Source: Clostridiales bacterium (lineage in GTDB: Bacteria > Bacillota > Clostridia > Christensenellales > Aristaeellaceae). Taken from it: DNA of 64,000 nucleotides. The translations under genes and the position numbers were made by a program. Positions 42,446-50,691 of the stretch are shown here, in pieces (within the stretch, counting starts at the first letter, position 1; every line of letters starts with the position of its first letter). Location of the stretch: NCBI GenBank assembly GCA_019419995.1, contig JAHZHZ010000007.1, positions 26,170 to 90,169 of the forward strand, in the 5' to 3' direction. Below the pieces are notes generated by a model. That model worked only from the letters and a program-made list of their open reading frames with translations, was not told the DNA's origin and made no database searches.

Positions 42446-42646
42446 TTGAAAAATCGACTGGAAGAACTGCGAAAAAGCAAGGGAATGAGCCAAGAGGATT
42501 TAGCAGCCGCATTGGAGGTATCGAGGCAAACCATCGGATCTCTGGAAAACGGTCGATACAATCCCTCCATCCTTTTGGCCTTTAAAATCGCCCGTTTTTT
42601 TGAAAAAAACATTGAAGAAATTTTCATTTATGAGGAGAATGAATGA
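42446..42646 (+). CDS. XRE family transcriptional regulator (66 aa)
   Basis: A single helix-turn-helix domain: RLEELRKSKGMSQEDLAAALEVSRQTIGSLENGRYNPSILLAFKIARFFEKNIEEIF. Start is TTG with GAGGGGAG upstream. Twin palindromes at its promoter predict autorepression. It overlaps by four bases a small membrane protein gene; such XRE-membrane protein pairs are common in Bacillota, their purpose mostly unknown. Confidence 0.92.
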   Translation: MKNRLEELRKSKGMSQEDLAAALEVSRQTIGSLENGRYNPSILLAFKIARFFEKNIEEIFIYEENE

Positions 42647-43077
42647 TGAAAAAGAAGGGGTTTAATTATCTTTCTACCGTTTTGGGCCTATTATTGCTTG
42701 CTGCCGGACTGGTTTTAGGAAAATCAATTTCCGAACCCAAGGGCGTATTGTTGGCACTGCCCTATGTCTGCATTGGTTTGGGATGTGGCGCATTTGGCTA
42801 TGGTCTGGGAGACATAATCAACAATCGGACAATGAAAAAGAACCCTCAACTGCAAAAGCAACTGCAAATAAACAAAAATGACGAGCGCAATATGGCTATT
42901 TCCAATCGCGCAAAAGCCAAAGCCTACGACCTGATGCTCTATGTATTTGGTGGACTTATGATCACCTTTGTCCTGATAGGCACAGATGTGGTCGCCATTC
43001 TTCTTACTGTAGCTGCTTACTTATTTGCGGTTGGATTTTTCATTTTCTATCTAAATAAATACCACAAAGAAATGTAA
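42643..43077 (+). CDS. Membrane protein partner of XRE regulator
   Basis: 144 residues with four membrane helices in two pairs, at about 8-27, 33-55, 92-112 and 116-138. Between them is a charged cytosolic loop with the KNDERNMAISNRAKAKAYD pattern that is typical of small Bacillota membrane proteins encoded next to XRE regulators. ATGATG start overlapping the XRE stop. It might sense a membrane or drug signal for the regulator; this is inference. No terminator directly after. Confidence 0.8.
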   Translation: MMKKKGFNYLSTVLGLLLLAAGLVLGKSISEPKGVLLALPYVCIGLGCGAFGYGLGDIINNRTMKKNPQLQKQLQINKNDERNMAISNRAKAKAYDLMLYVFGGLMITFVLIGTDVVAILLTVAAYLFAVGFFIFYLNKYHKEM

Positions 43078-43409
43078 GGCGATAATGGCGCAGGCAAACG
43101 GAAGATACGCCCATAAAGCATACTTAAGCTTCCAACGCTAAGCAAGGCTGCCCATTGTGAGAAACAGTGCAGCATAAGTAATTGAATTTCCACATTCATT
43201 AATAAATTATTCGCGCAATGTGCCCACGCGACAATTGGTATGAAAAAGTTGATTACGCCTCTATTCCTGTCTTTTCTTTCCAAAGTCATCTTTTTAACCG
43301 GGTTTGTTTACAGTTTGTACATGGGTGATTCATAACTGATTCCTATAATAATATTGTCGGTTTGAGCCACCGACCATGAATACCCTCTGTACCCCCATTC
43401 CCCAAAGGC
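43078..43409. other. Gap without a supported gene
   Basis: With the hairpin and tail to 43454 it spans 377 bases. A minus-strand frame shows short membrane-like pieces (ECGNSITYAALFLTMGSLA, KLKYALWAYLPFACAIIAL) broken by stop codons, which could be the relic of a decayed membrane protein gene. Evidence is too thin to name it. Confidence 0.4.
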
Positions 43410-43435
43410 GGGGCCGGGCGCATGCGCCCGGCCCC
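43410..43435 (-). terminator. 26-base perfect palindrome after the alcohol dehydrogenase gene
   Basis: Perfectly self-complementary GC-rich sequence (GGGGCCGGGCGC on one side, its complement on the other), 19 bases past the minus-strand stop. As RNA it forms a very stable hairpin; on the minus strand it is followed only by GCCTTT, so termination would be atypical. Confidence 0.6.
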
Positions 43436-43454
43436 GTCAATTCTTTAGATCCTT

Positions 43455-44633
43455 TTATCGATCCGCAATGCGGAAAATCTCCCGGGCCTCTTCACCGGTA
43501 ATGGGCCAGGCTCGCCCAATGGTATCTGTGCCTGGATTTCGCTTGGCCTTTGCCGCAAGAGCCTCAATATCTTCACTTCTTGCGCCCAGCTCTTTCAGCG
43601 TCACCGGCATGCCAATCTCTCGCAGAAAACTCTCATGAGCCTCAATGCCCCGAAGCGCCGTCTCCTGAGGATTTTCGAAGTTCATGGGCACGTTATACAC
43701 TCGATTGGCGAACTGGGCGATACGCATGACGTGCCGCCCCATTTGAAAGCGCATCCACGCCGGAAAGACCACGGCCAGGCCAGCGCCATGCGCCACATCG
43801 TAGAGGGCAGAAAGTTCATGTTCCAACTGATGGGAGCCAAAGTCCCCTACCCGTCCCACTCCCAATGTCTCGTTGTGAGCGATCGTACCTGCCCACATCA
43901 ACTGCGCCTGAGCATCATAATTCTCCGGATCCCGAACCGCAATTCTTGCCGCACGGATGACTGCCTGCATGGCCGCCTCACAGAGGCGATCAGTGAGGTC
44001 TACCTCCGCCTCACTGGTAAAATACCTCTCCATAATGTGTGCCAGAATATCCGTGGCCCCGCTGGCAATCTGATAGGGAGGCACCGTCATGGCCAGTTCT
44101 GGGTTCATAAAGGCAATCAATGGCCGATTCAACTCCGTAGTCAATCCCCGCTTAATCCTGCTGCTCATCTGCATAATCACGCAGCTGTTGGAAGATTCAC
44201 TCCCGGCTGCAGAGGTAGTAAGCACCACGCCAAAGGGCAACGTGCGTTCAGGTTTGGCCTTCCCGCAAAAGAAATCCCAGAAATCTCCGTCATAACAGGC
44301 CCCATGGGCAATAGCCTTGGAGGAATCAATGGCCGAACCACCGCCTACCGCCAGAATAAAATCAATTTTTTCCCGGCGCACCAGCTCAATCCCCTCATAA
44401 ACCTTATCGTCCCGGGGATTCGGCATGGCCCCGCTCAACAACTGTACCTGCATCCCATGGCCACGCAAATCCGCTTCTAAACGACCAATGAGTCCACTGC
44501 GCACAGCGGAACCTCCACCATAATGAATTAATACTCGGCTAGCGCCTAGAGCGCACAGCTCCTGGCCCACCGCTTCTTCCGCCCGGCGTCCAAATACAAA
44601 GCGCGTAGGCAAATGATATCTGAAATCTTTCAT
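43455..44633 (-). CDS. Iron-containing alcohol dehydrogenase, BdhA/YqhD-like
   Basis: 392 residues of the group III (iron) alcohol dehydrogenases, NAD(P)H-dependent reduction of aldehydes such as butyraldehyde. Nucleotide motif GGGSAIDSSKAIAHG, the metal ligand region ASGATDILAHIMERYF (D and H) and GSHQLEHELSALYDVAHGAGLAVVFPAW with the remaining histidines are intact. ATG after GGGGAGGG. Single gene; probably fermentative or detoxifying. Confidence 0.94.
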   Translation of the reverse strand: MKDFRYHLPTRFVFGRRAEEAVGQELCALGASRVLIHYGGGSAVRSGLIGRLEADLRGHGMQVQLLSGAMPNPRDDKVYEGIELVRREKIDFILAVGGGSAIDSSKAIAHGACYDGDFWDFFCGKAKPERTLPFGVVLTTSAAGSESSNSCVIMQMSSRIKRGLTTELNRPLIAFMNPELAMTVPPYQIASGATDILAHIMERYFTSEAEVDLTDRLCEAAMQAVIRAARIAVRDPENYDAQAQLMWAGTIAHNETLGVGRVGDFGSHQLEHELSALYDVAHGAGLAVVFPAWMRFQMGRHVMRIAQFANRVYNVPMNFENPQETALRGIEAHESFLREIGMPVTLKELGARSEDIEALAAKAKRNPGTDTIGRAWPITGEEAREIFRIADR

Positions 44634-44667
44634 CAATTTCCCTCCCCTTTCAATTCTTTCGTACACA

Positions 44668-44692
44668 GAAAAAGCGATGGATAGATCATCGC
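44668..44692 (-). terminator. Terminator overlapping the stop of the 266-aa gene
   Basis: GCGATG (44674-44679) with CATCGC (44687-44692), followed on the minus strand by TTTTTC. The hairpin includes the stop codon of the gene at 44686. Confidence 0.82.
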
Positions 44693-45486
44693 TTTTTTTG
44701 TTCGGGTTTCAGACGCTGTCCGGGGGCCGGACGCTTTTTGCTTCGAACCATGGTGGAATGGCTGGCGTTGCTATGCGTCTGCCTGACTCCCTTCTTGGCA
44801 GAAGATGGCTGCGTCCTGCCCCCACCACCCTGCTTGCGGTACGATCCCTTCCGTCGCTGCGGCTGAGGTTTGCCCTTTCGAATCTGTTGAGCCTGCGTTT
44901 CCTTATCGGGTTTAGGCAGATTGGACACGCTGAACACTTCGTCCTCATAAGTATCTGAGGATTTTTGTTCGGCATTTACATCGAACAATTCATCCTGAAA
45001 AACATCTGTCGGTTCCCCTGCGCGAAGGCTCTTGAGTCGCTGCTCCCGCGCCTCTCGCAGTTGCGCTTCCCGCCGGGCCATTTCCTCACGGCGCCGCCGG
45101 GCTGCGCCTGGCACCACAAATTCATTGTCCTCCCAGTTTCGGCGCGGCCGAACGACCGAGGACTTTGAATTTGGCCTGGAACGAGTTTGCTGACCTTCAA
45201 CATCAGCAAACTTCTCCTGGGCAAAGAAGTTTTTATCATTGATGATTACGCGCTTTTTATGAAACCAAACCCAGTGGGGGCGCCAGCGGATCAACCATAC
45301 CAGCAAATCTACCGCCATTCCAGTGATCAGAAGTATAATCAACAACTTCAACCAGTTGTCCGCCAAAAACTTCAACGGCGAAAAACCCCCCGACAGGTTA
45401 AACAGCTTTAATACCCAGCTCGCCAGGCCCTTTAGCCAGCCGAGCATGGTATCCACAATTGCGTTGGCATATCCCGATTGGGTCAT
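44686..45486 (-). CDS. Membrane protein with long basic disordered tail
   Basis: Not recognised. 266 residues: an amphipathic opening (about 10-30), one strong membrane helix at about 45-67 (LKLLIILLITGMAVDLLVWLI), then a long charged, low-complexity cytosolic region with an Arg/Glu coiled stretch (RRRREEMARREAQLREAREQRL) and a Lys/Gln/Ser-rich end. Placed 35 bases after cdaR in the same direction, in the place where glmM stands in many Bacillota. A structural or scaffold role near the c-di-AMP cyclase is a context guess. Confidence 0.7.
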   Translation of the reverse strand: MTQSGYANAIVDTMLGWLKGLASWVLKLFNLSGGFSPLKFLADNWLKLLIILLITGMAVDLLVWLIRWRPHWVWFHKKRVIINDKNFFAQEKFADVEGQQTRSRPNSKSSVVRPRRNWEDNEFVVPGAARRRREEMARREAQLREAREQRLKSLRAGEPTDVFQDELFDVNAEQKSSDTYEDEVFSVSNLPKPDKETQAQQIRKGKPQPQRRKGSYRKQGGGGRTQPSSAKKGVRQTHSNASHSTMVRSKKRPAPGQRLKPEQKKR

Positions 45487-45521
45487 CTTTCAACAGTCCT
45501 CCCGTATCTGTAAGCCACATT

Positions 45522-46826
45522 CTATTCCTGTGGCACTTCAGTAAGCGTAACTTCAATATTTTGAAATTCCGGTTCAAAACTGACTTCCGGATAGTTTTGC
45601 TCCGGGAAAATCAGCGGACAAACGTGGGTCCCGGCTTCCAGGCCTGTCAAATCCACTGTAATGGATATCCCCTCTTCACTTAGAGCTTCCACTTCGCTGC
45701 GCGGCCCAGTGACATATACCTGAATATCTCCCTTGGGCCATTCCAGCTGCAAATCATCAGCCTTCCCCACAAAGGTCAGCGTATTGTTATTAATCCATGC
45801 GCTGATATCCTCTTCTGAAATGGTTATATTGACATAAACCTGCTCCGCAGATTCATATTTAAAGTCAGATAGGAGCGAAATCGCCGCACGGGCCGAAAAG
45901 CTCTGGGAGAGTCCTTCCACGGATACGGGTTCGATCAGCAACTGTGAAATGCCATCCAACAAGCTCTGTTCCGCCGCCACAGTAATACTCTCCGGTTGAA
46001 TAGAGATGTCTGAAATCACATATCCATCCGCCACGCGCCCGGTAACCACGTCTTCAATGGCTGTGGAAATGGGCAATTCCTTGGTGGGATAAATTTCCGT
46101 CGTTATGGAAATAGACGTTACCGACCGGTTGAGCATGGATTGGTCAATTTCTTTCCCATCTCCATCCAAAAGCACATAGGGCTCCGCACGCGTGTAGTTG
46201 CTCTCTGCTCCGGTAACATCTGTGCGTACCTGCGCCTGAGAAATGCTGCGCACCACTGACGCCGCTCCGCTAACCGTAATTCCCGATGGATTGCTGCGGC
46301 TGATATTATACCATTTATCCTCGCTCTGCACCCCCGCGAGCACCGGATTGACAGGAACCAGGCGGGAATCCAGTGTTTCAAAGGTCAGCGTAACCGTCTC
46401 GGGAATAATACTCGTCACCCTGCCATAAGTGGAGCTTGCCTTGAGCGGAACCGCCTGCGTGCCCGCTGTGCGCACGCTGGAAAGATCCAGCATTACCTGC
46501 ACATTATCCGCCGAAACCTGACTATAGAGGGATTGCGCCACTTCCAGGCGCACCGTTACATCATTGATCTGTTCGGTGGGATCAGTGAGCAATGCCAATC
46601 CATTATCATTCATTGTGGACTGGCCCATAAGATAGCCGCTCACACCTGAAATGACTTTTGTACGCGTAATGGAATTATTAGAAGAGACCACATAATTCCA
46701 TAGCAGCACCGCCAGCAACAGTGAAAACACCTTCATCCACGTACGCCGTGAAAGCACCACCCACAAGCGCTTGGCGGCAGCAACCAGCCATGCGGAAATT
46801 CGACGAAGCAACAATTTAATGTTCAT
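45522..46826 (-). CDS. cdaR: CdaA regulatory protein, YbbR domains
   Basis: 434 residues. One N-terminal membrane helix (VFSLLLAVLLWNYVVSS) then four extracytoplasmic YbbR-like repeats rich in beta strands, with a final VPQE. Known CdaR proteins bind and tune CdaA. The ATG follows AAGGAGAG and overlaps the end of cdaA by 11 bases, the normal pairing. Intact. Confidence 0.92.
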   Translation of the reverse strand: MNIKLLLRRISAWLVAAAKRLWVVLSRRTWMKVFSLLLAVLLWNYVVSSNNSITRTKVISGVSGYLMGQSTMNDNGLALLTDPTEQINDVTVRLEVAQSLYSQVSADNVQVMLDLSSVRTAGTQAVPLKASSTYGRVTSIIPETVTLTFETLDSRLVPVNPVLAGVQSEDKWYNISRSNPSGITVSGAASVVRSISQAQVRTDVTGAESNYTRAEPYVLLDGDGKEIDQSMLNRSVTSISITTEIYPTKELPISTAIEDVVTGRVADGYVISDISIQPESITVAAEQSLLDGISQLLIEPVSVEGLSQSFSARAAISLLSDFKYESAEQVYVNITISEEDISAWINNNTLTFVGKADDLQLEWPKGDIQVYVTGPRSEVEALSEEGISITVDLTGLEAGTHVCPLIFPEQNYPEVSFEPEFQNIEVTLTEVPQE

Positions 46827-47691
46827 TAGCGCTCTCCTTTCCATCAGGCTGTGCTACCCACGAGGAGAGGGTGCGATCGGGAGTAAAGAGCTCCGTCAGC
46901 AATATATTGAGGGATTTGGTATCCAGGTATCTGGTAAGTTTCCCTTCACGCGCCATGGAAATTATACCCGTCTCTTCCGATACGATCAGCGCCACCGCAT
47001 CCGTAGCCTCCGTGATCCCGATGGCCGCCCGGTGCCGAGTACCCAGCTCCCGGGAAATGGAGTAATCGTCTGAAAGCTGGAGAATACAGGCGGCAGCCGT
47101 AATCCGTTCCTCCCGGATAATCATGGCACCGTCATGCAGCGGCGTATTGGGCTCAAAAATATTCTCAATCAACTGAGAAGAAATCTCTGCATCTACGATG
47201 GTTCCCGATTCAATGACATCCCCTAATTTGGTGGAACGCTCTATGACAATCAACGCACCGATTTTCTTGCGGGACATATCGTTTAAGGCTTTGACGATTT
47301 CTGAAACGTGAAGTTCCATGCGCGTATTCCTTTGCTTATTGGGCGATCCAAACAGATTTCGCGCCAATTTGGAGCGCCCCAATTGCTCCAACACTCTCCG
47401 CAGTTCCGGCTGAAATACAATGACCAATACCACCACGCCTACGCTTATGATTTGCTGAAGCACCCAATTCAGCGCATTGATTTCCAAAACGTCAGAGATC
47501 AATGCCAGGGCTAATACAAATATGATGCCCTTCAGAAGAGAGTTGGCCCGGGTGTAGCTCACCAGTTTAAGCAAATTGTAAATCAAAACCGTCAAAATTG
47601 CGATATCCAGTATATTGCGCCAGTCCGGGTGGACAAACAAATTGGAAAACAGGTTGGCCATCTGATTAAATATTGTCTGAACCTGCGCCAA
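46816..47691 (-). CDS. cdaA: Diadenylate cyclase CdaA
   Basis: Makes cyclic di-AMP from ATP. About 291 residues with three N-terminal membrane helices (about 23-100), a short coil, and the DAC domain with catalytic TPLHDGAMII and GTRHRAAIGITEATDA. The promoter at 47726-47754 puts the transcript start near 47719, which rules out the longer frames; GGAGG 8 bases before a TTG at 47691 makes that the best start, with ATG at 47706 as alternative. Forms a unit with cdaR; glmM, the usual third gene, is not here. Confidence 0.94.
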   Translation of the reverse strand: MAQVQTIFNQMANLFSNLFVHPDWRNILDIAILTVLIYNLLKLVSYTRANSLLKGIIFVLALALISDVLEINALNWVLQQIISVGVVVLVIVFQPELRRVLEQLGRSKLARNLFGSPNKQRNTRMELHVSEIVKALNDMSRKKIGALIVIERSTKLGDVIESGTIVDAEISSQLIENIFEPNTPLHDGAMIIREERITAAACILQLSDDYSISRELGTRHRAAIGITEATDAVALIVSEETGIISMAREGKLTRYLDTKSLNILLTELFTPDRTLSSWVAQPDGKESANEH

Positions 47692-47725
47692 AGCTTCCAC
47701 CTCCATATCATGATATTCCATTATT

Positions 47726-47754
47726 ATTATAATACAAAACCTGCAAAACACCAA
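47726..47754 (-). promoter_or_regulatory. Promoter of cdaA
   Basis: On the minus strand TTGGTG (47754-47749), 17-base spacer, TATAAT (47731-47726). Confidence 0.7.
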
Positions 47755-47907
47755 AGCTTTTTTCAAGGGATCAGCAAAAAAACCCTTTAACGTCAAATTT
47801 ATGTCCAAATAGCTGTACAGCCCGAAATCGCTTCTTTCCCACCTCGAAACTCCAAAACCCGAATATTATTTTTGTGAATTCAATCCATATTCAAACATTT
47901 GATTTTT

Positions 47908-47916
47908 TGCTATAAT
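47908..47916 (+). promoter_or_regulatory. Extended -10 promoter of the ABC ATPase gene
   Basis: TGCTATAAT: an extended -10 without a good -35 at the right distance. About 36 bases before the start codon. Confidence 0.62.
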
Positions 47917-47952
47917 AGGGTAGAGTATTTTAAATTTGAGGAGGTACGAGTC

Positions 47953-49080
47953 ATGGCGAGTTTGTCTCTTCGCAACGTCCGCAAAGTTTATCCTGGGTCC
48001 GTGGATGTTGTGGCGGTAAGCGATTTCAACCTGGAAATCGAGGACAAGGAGTTTATCGTGCTCGTAGGGCCCTCCGGCTGCGGCAAGTCCACGACGTTGA
48101 GAATGATCGCCGGATTGGAAGAGATCTCCGGGGGCGAAATTTACATCGACGACAAACTGGTCAACAATGTGCCGCCCAAAGACAGGGACATTGCCATGGT
48201 ATTCCAGAGCTACGCGCTCTATCCCCATATGACCGTTTACAACAACATGGCTTTCGGCCTGAAACTGCGGAAAATGCCAAAGAACGAAATAGACCGTCGG
48301 GTGAAAGAGGCCGCTCAGATTCTGGGAATCGAGGCGCTGCTGAATCGAAAGCCGGCAGCGCTGTCCGGCGGACAGCGCCAGCGCGTGGCGCTGGGGCGGG
48401 CCATCGTTCGGGAACCCAAGGTCTTTTTGATGGATGAACCGCTGTCCAATCTGGATGCCAAATTGCGCGTGCAAACGCGAAGCGAAATCACAAAGCTTCA
48501 CCAGCGCCTGCAGACGACCTTTATCTACGTTACCCACGATCAGACGGAAGCCATGACCATGGGTACGCGCATTGTGGTGATGAAAGATGGCTTTATGCAG
48601 CAGCAGGATACGCCACAAAATCTCTACGATCATCCCAACAACCTCTTTGTGGGCTGTTTCATCGGCACGCCGCAGATGAACGTCTTCCGGGTAAAATTGG
48701 AAAAGCGCGGCGGAGGCGTGTATGCGGTGTTCGGTGAAAATGCCATTCGGGTACCGGAAGGCAAGATCCAGCGCATGACGGGTGACTACATCGGCAAAGA
48801 AGTGTATATGGGTATCCGCCCGGAAAATGTCCACGACGACGATGCCTTTATTTCTGCCTATCCCGACGCCTGCATCGATGTACATGTGGAAATGGTTGAG
48901 CTGATGGGCTCGGAAACCTACCTCTATCTCTCCACCAGCGGCAAGGAAGGCACATTTATTGCAAGGGTAGATCCCCGTACCAGCTCCCGGGGCGGCGAGG
49001 ATATCACCGTAGGCTTTGACGTCAATCGCCTGCACTTCTTCGATGGAGAAACGGAAAAAACCATCCTGTCCAGAGACTGA
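47953..49080 (+). CDS. Orphan sugar ABC transporter ATPase, MsmK/UgpC type
   Basis: 375 residues. Walker A GPSGCGKST, Q-loop VFQSYALYPHMTVYNNMAFGLKLRK, signature LSGGQRQRVALGRAI, Walker B VFLMDEPLSNLDAKLR and H-loop VTHDQTEAMTM, then a C-terminal OB/TOBE regulatory domain. No binding protein or permease lies nearby; MsmK-type ATPases in Bacillota often serve several carbohydrate importers encoded elsewhere, which fits a single-gene unit with its own promoter and terminator. ATG with GAGGAGGTAC. Confidence 0.94.
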   Translation: MASLSLRNVRKVYPGSVDVVAVSDFNLEIEDKEFIVLVGPSGCGKSTTLRMIAGLEEISGGEIYIDDKLVNNVPPKDRDIAMVFQSYALYPHMTVYNNMAFGLKLRKMPKNEIDRRVKEAAQILGIEALLNRKPAALSGGQRQRVALGRAIVREPKVFLMDEPLSNLDAKLRVQTRSEITKLHQRLQTTFIYVTHDQTEAMTMGTRIVVMKDGFMQQQDTPQNLYDHPNNLFVGCFIGTPQMNVFRVKLEKRGGGVYAVFGENAIRVPEGKIQRMTGDYIGKEVYMGIRPENVHDDDAFISAYPDACIDVHVEMVELMGSETYLYLSTSGKEGTFIARVDPRTSSRGGEDITVGFDVNRLHFFDGETEKTILSRD

Positions 49081-49098
49081 TTTTGTTGATGAATTTAT

Positions 49099-49127
49099 TA
49101 AATAGTCCGGCTTCGCCGGGCTATTTT
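49099..49127 (+). terminator. Terminator of the orphan ABC ATPase gene
   Basis: Stem AAATAGnCCGGC with GCCGGnCTATTT around a 3-base loop, ending in TTTT. Confidence 0.82.
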
Positions 49128-49152
49128 AAATTACACACCTGAAGGAGTTATT

Positions 49153-49797
49153 ATGAGCGACGCAGTTTATATTCTAGACATGCACACCTATCCTCGCAAG
49201 GAACATTTCGACTATTTTCGTTCCCTTGCTTACCCTTATGTTGGGGTGACGGTCAATGTGGAAATCTGTGCTTTGATGAAATTCTGCCATGATTCTGGCG
49301 CTCCATTTTTTCTTAGCTTACTCTACGCCGTTTCTCGGGCTGCAAATGCCATTCCTGAATTTCGCCAGCGTATACAGGGTGACAATATCCTAGAATACCC
49401 CTGGTGCCCCACTTCCCATACAGTTGCTAAGGCAGACGGCACCTTTGCCTATTGTCAGCTGCGCGCAGATCAGCCGTTTGAACTTTTCCTTCATACTGCG
49501 CAAGAAGCTCAGAAACGTTGCCATGAGAGCGGCAGTATTGAGGAGGAGGCTCTTTCTTCTCTCTCCTACCTGTTTATCACTTGCCTGCCTTGGTTAAGCT
49601 ACACTTCCCTGATACAACCTGTTCCCTTTCCCGCGGACAGTAACCCTCGCATCAGTTGGGGGCGACGTTTTGAAGAAGGTGGACGCACACTCCTTCCCCT
49701 CAGCGTCTTGTGTCACCATGCTCTGGTAGACGGATTGCACATCAGCCGCTTTTATGAGGCTCTGGACTTTCAAATTGGGAAATTGGGGCACAGATAA
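49153..49797 (+). CDS. Chloramphenicol acetyltransferase-like protein
   Basis: 214 residues of the type A CAT family, trimeric acetyl-CoA-dependent O-acetyltransferases. The catalytic motif HHALVDG (H188-H189, D193) is complete; YFRSLAYPYVGVTVNVE and SSLSYLFITCLPWLSYTSL are family positions. Whether it accepts chloramphenicol or another alcohol cannot be told; many chromosomal relatives are not resistance enzymes. Codons here end in A or T more often than in neighbouring genes, a weak hint of transfer. ATG after GAAGGAG; own terminator. Confidence 0.88.
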   Translation: MSDAVYILDMHTYPRKEHFDYFRSLAYPYVGVTVNVEICALMKFCHDSGAPFFLSLLYAVSRAANAIPEFRQRIQGDNILEYPWCPTSHTVAKADGTFAYCQLRADQPFELFLHTAQEAQKRCHESGSIEEEALSSLSYLFITCLPWLSYTSLIQPVPFPADSNPRISWGRRFEEGGRTLLPLSVLCHHALVDGLHISRFYEALDFQIGKLGHR

Positions 49798-49830
49798 AGT
49801 CTTTCTGCGTTCCACACACGCATTTCAATA

Positions 49831-49874
49831 AGAAACTCCTACCCAGGTATTCCTTGGGCAGGAGTTTCTTTTTT
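49831..49874 (+). terminator. Terminator of the CAT-like gene
   Basis: Perfect 10-bp stem AGAAACTCCT (49831-49840) with AGGAGTTTCT (49860-49869) extended by CCC/GGG, then TTTTTT. Confidence 0.88.
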
Positions 49875-50051
49875 CAGAAATATGGAATTTTCAAGTTATT
49901 CGGTAAATCCCCAAATACAAAACATATTCTTTTCAGTGGGAACTATCTCCCCATTATCTTCGAGAAAATCCGTTCCACGAAGTCTACTGCTGCAAGCAAC
50001 CTTCTCTCAATTATTTATCCGCGTGCAGTAGCCTCCTGTTCTTTCCCCCGG

Positions 50052-50615
50052 TTATCGCAATCCCATCGCATACAAGCGCCTGCGAATCTGTACGCCCAAT
50101 GCACTGGCTGCCAGAGCCTTTCCTAAATCAAATGGAACAAAGGGATAGACACACACCGAAAGCGCGTGCTTCCAGTCAGTCTCTGTCACAATGGTAAACT
50201 GCCACGTGCCCACCAGATAACACAGCAGCGTCGCCAATGCACACGCTCCCACCGCAATCACCATTTCAAGCCCCCGGCTCTTTCTCGTCCTGCGGCTTAA
50301 AAAAGCGATGAGCACCACCATGGGCAAAAATGACCACAAGTAACCTCCCGTAGGCCCCGCAAATGTGCCAATTCCGCTCCCTCCTCCGGAAAACACAGGC
50401 AATCCTATGGCCCCCAGACAGAGATAAGCCAGTACTGCCGCGCCTGCCTGCTTCCAGTCCAGCATCACACCACACAGCATCACTGCAAATACCCCCAGAG
50501 TAATGGGGATCGGCCCAATGGGAATGGCAATTGGCGAAAGTATACATAAAACCGCCGTCAGTAATCCACACTGGGCAATGCGCAATACTCGGGAAGACCC
50601 CTTTACTTTTTGCAT
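50052..50615 (-). CDS. bioY: Biotin transporter BioY
   Basis: 187 residues, six membrane helices, the S component for biotin of energy-coupling-factor importers. GGYLWSFLPMV, the GTFAGPTGGY segment and the C-terminal YPFVPFDLGKALAASALG are diagnostic. Start at ATG 50615, with GAGG close upstream. It has a BirA-type operator across its promoter; birA is in the same window. The ECF ATPases and T subunit are not nearby. Confidence 0.94.
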   Translation of the reverse strand: MQKVKGSSRVLRIAQCGLLTAVLCILSPIAIPIGPIPITLGVFAVMLCGVMLDWKQAGAAVLAYLCLGAIGLPVFSGGGSGIGTFAGPTGGYLWSFLPMVVLIAFLSRRTRKSRGLEMVIAVGACALATLLCYLVGTWQFTIVTETDWKHALSVCVYPFVPFDLGKALAASALGVQIRRRLYAMGLR

Positions 50616-50636
50616 ATGCCTCAACTCCTCTTTAAG

Positions 50637-50665
50637 AGAATAGCATAGGCATTCGCAATTGTCAA
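50637..50665 (-). promoter_or_regulatory. Promoter of bioY
   Basis: On the minus strand TTGACA (50665-50660), 17-base spacer, TATTCT (50642-50637). Confidence 0.8.
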
Positions 50666-50691
50666 CCATTATTTTATTTTAGTTGACAATT
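50657..50691. promoter_or_regulatory. BirA-type operator of bioY
   Basis: Perfect 10-base arms AATTGTCAAC (50657-50666) and GTTGACAATT (50682-50691) with a 15-base AT-rich spacer. Arm sequence and spacing agree with BirA sites of Bacillota. One arm covers the bioY -35; the other overlaps the stop codon of the upstream GNAT gene by two bases. Confidence 0.87.

Noticed and set aside
43047..43289. 80-codon minus-strand frame beside the XRE locus
   Set aside because: No ribosome site, overlaps the membrane protein gene end, and another frame of the same strand looks more protein-like but is broken.
47866..49035. Open frame of 389 codons on the minus strand over the ABC ATPase
   Set aside because: Antisense shadow of a clearly conserved ATPase; composition is His/Gly-rich and unlike any real protein.
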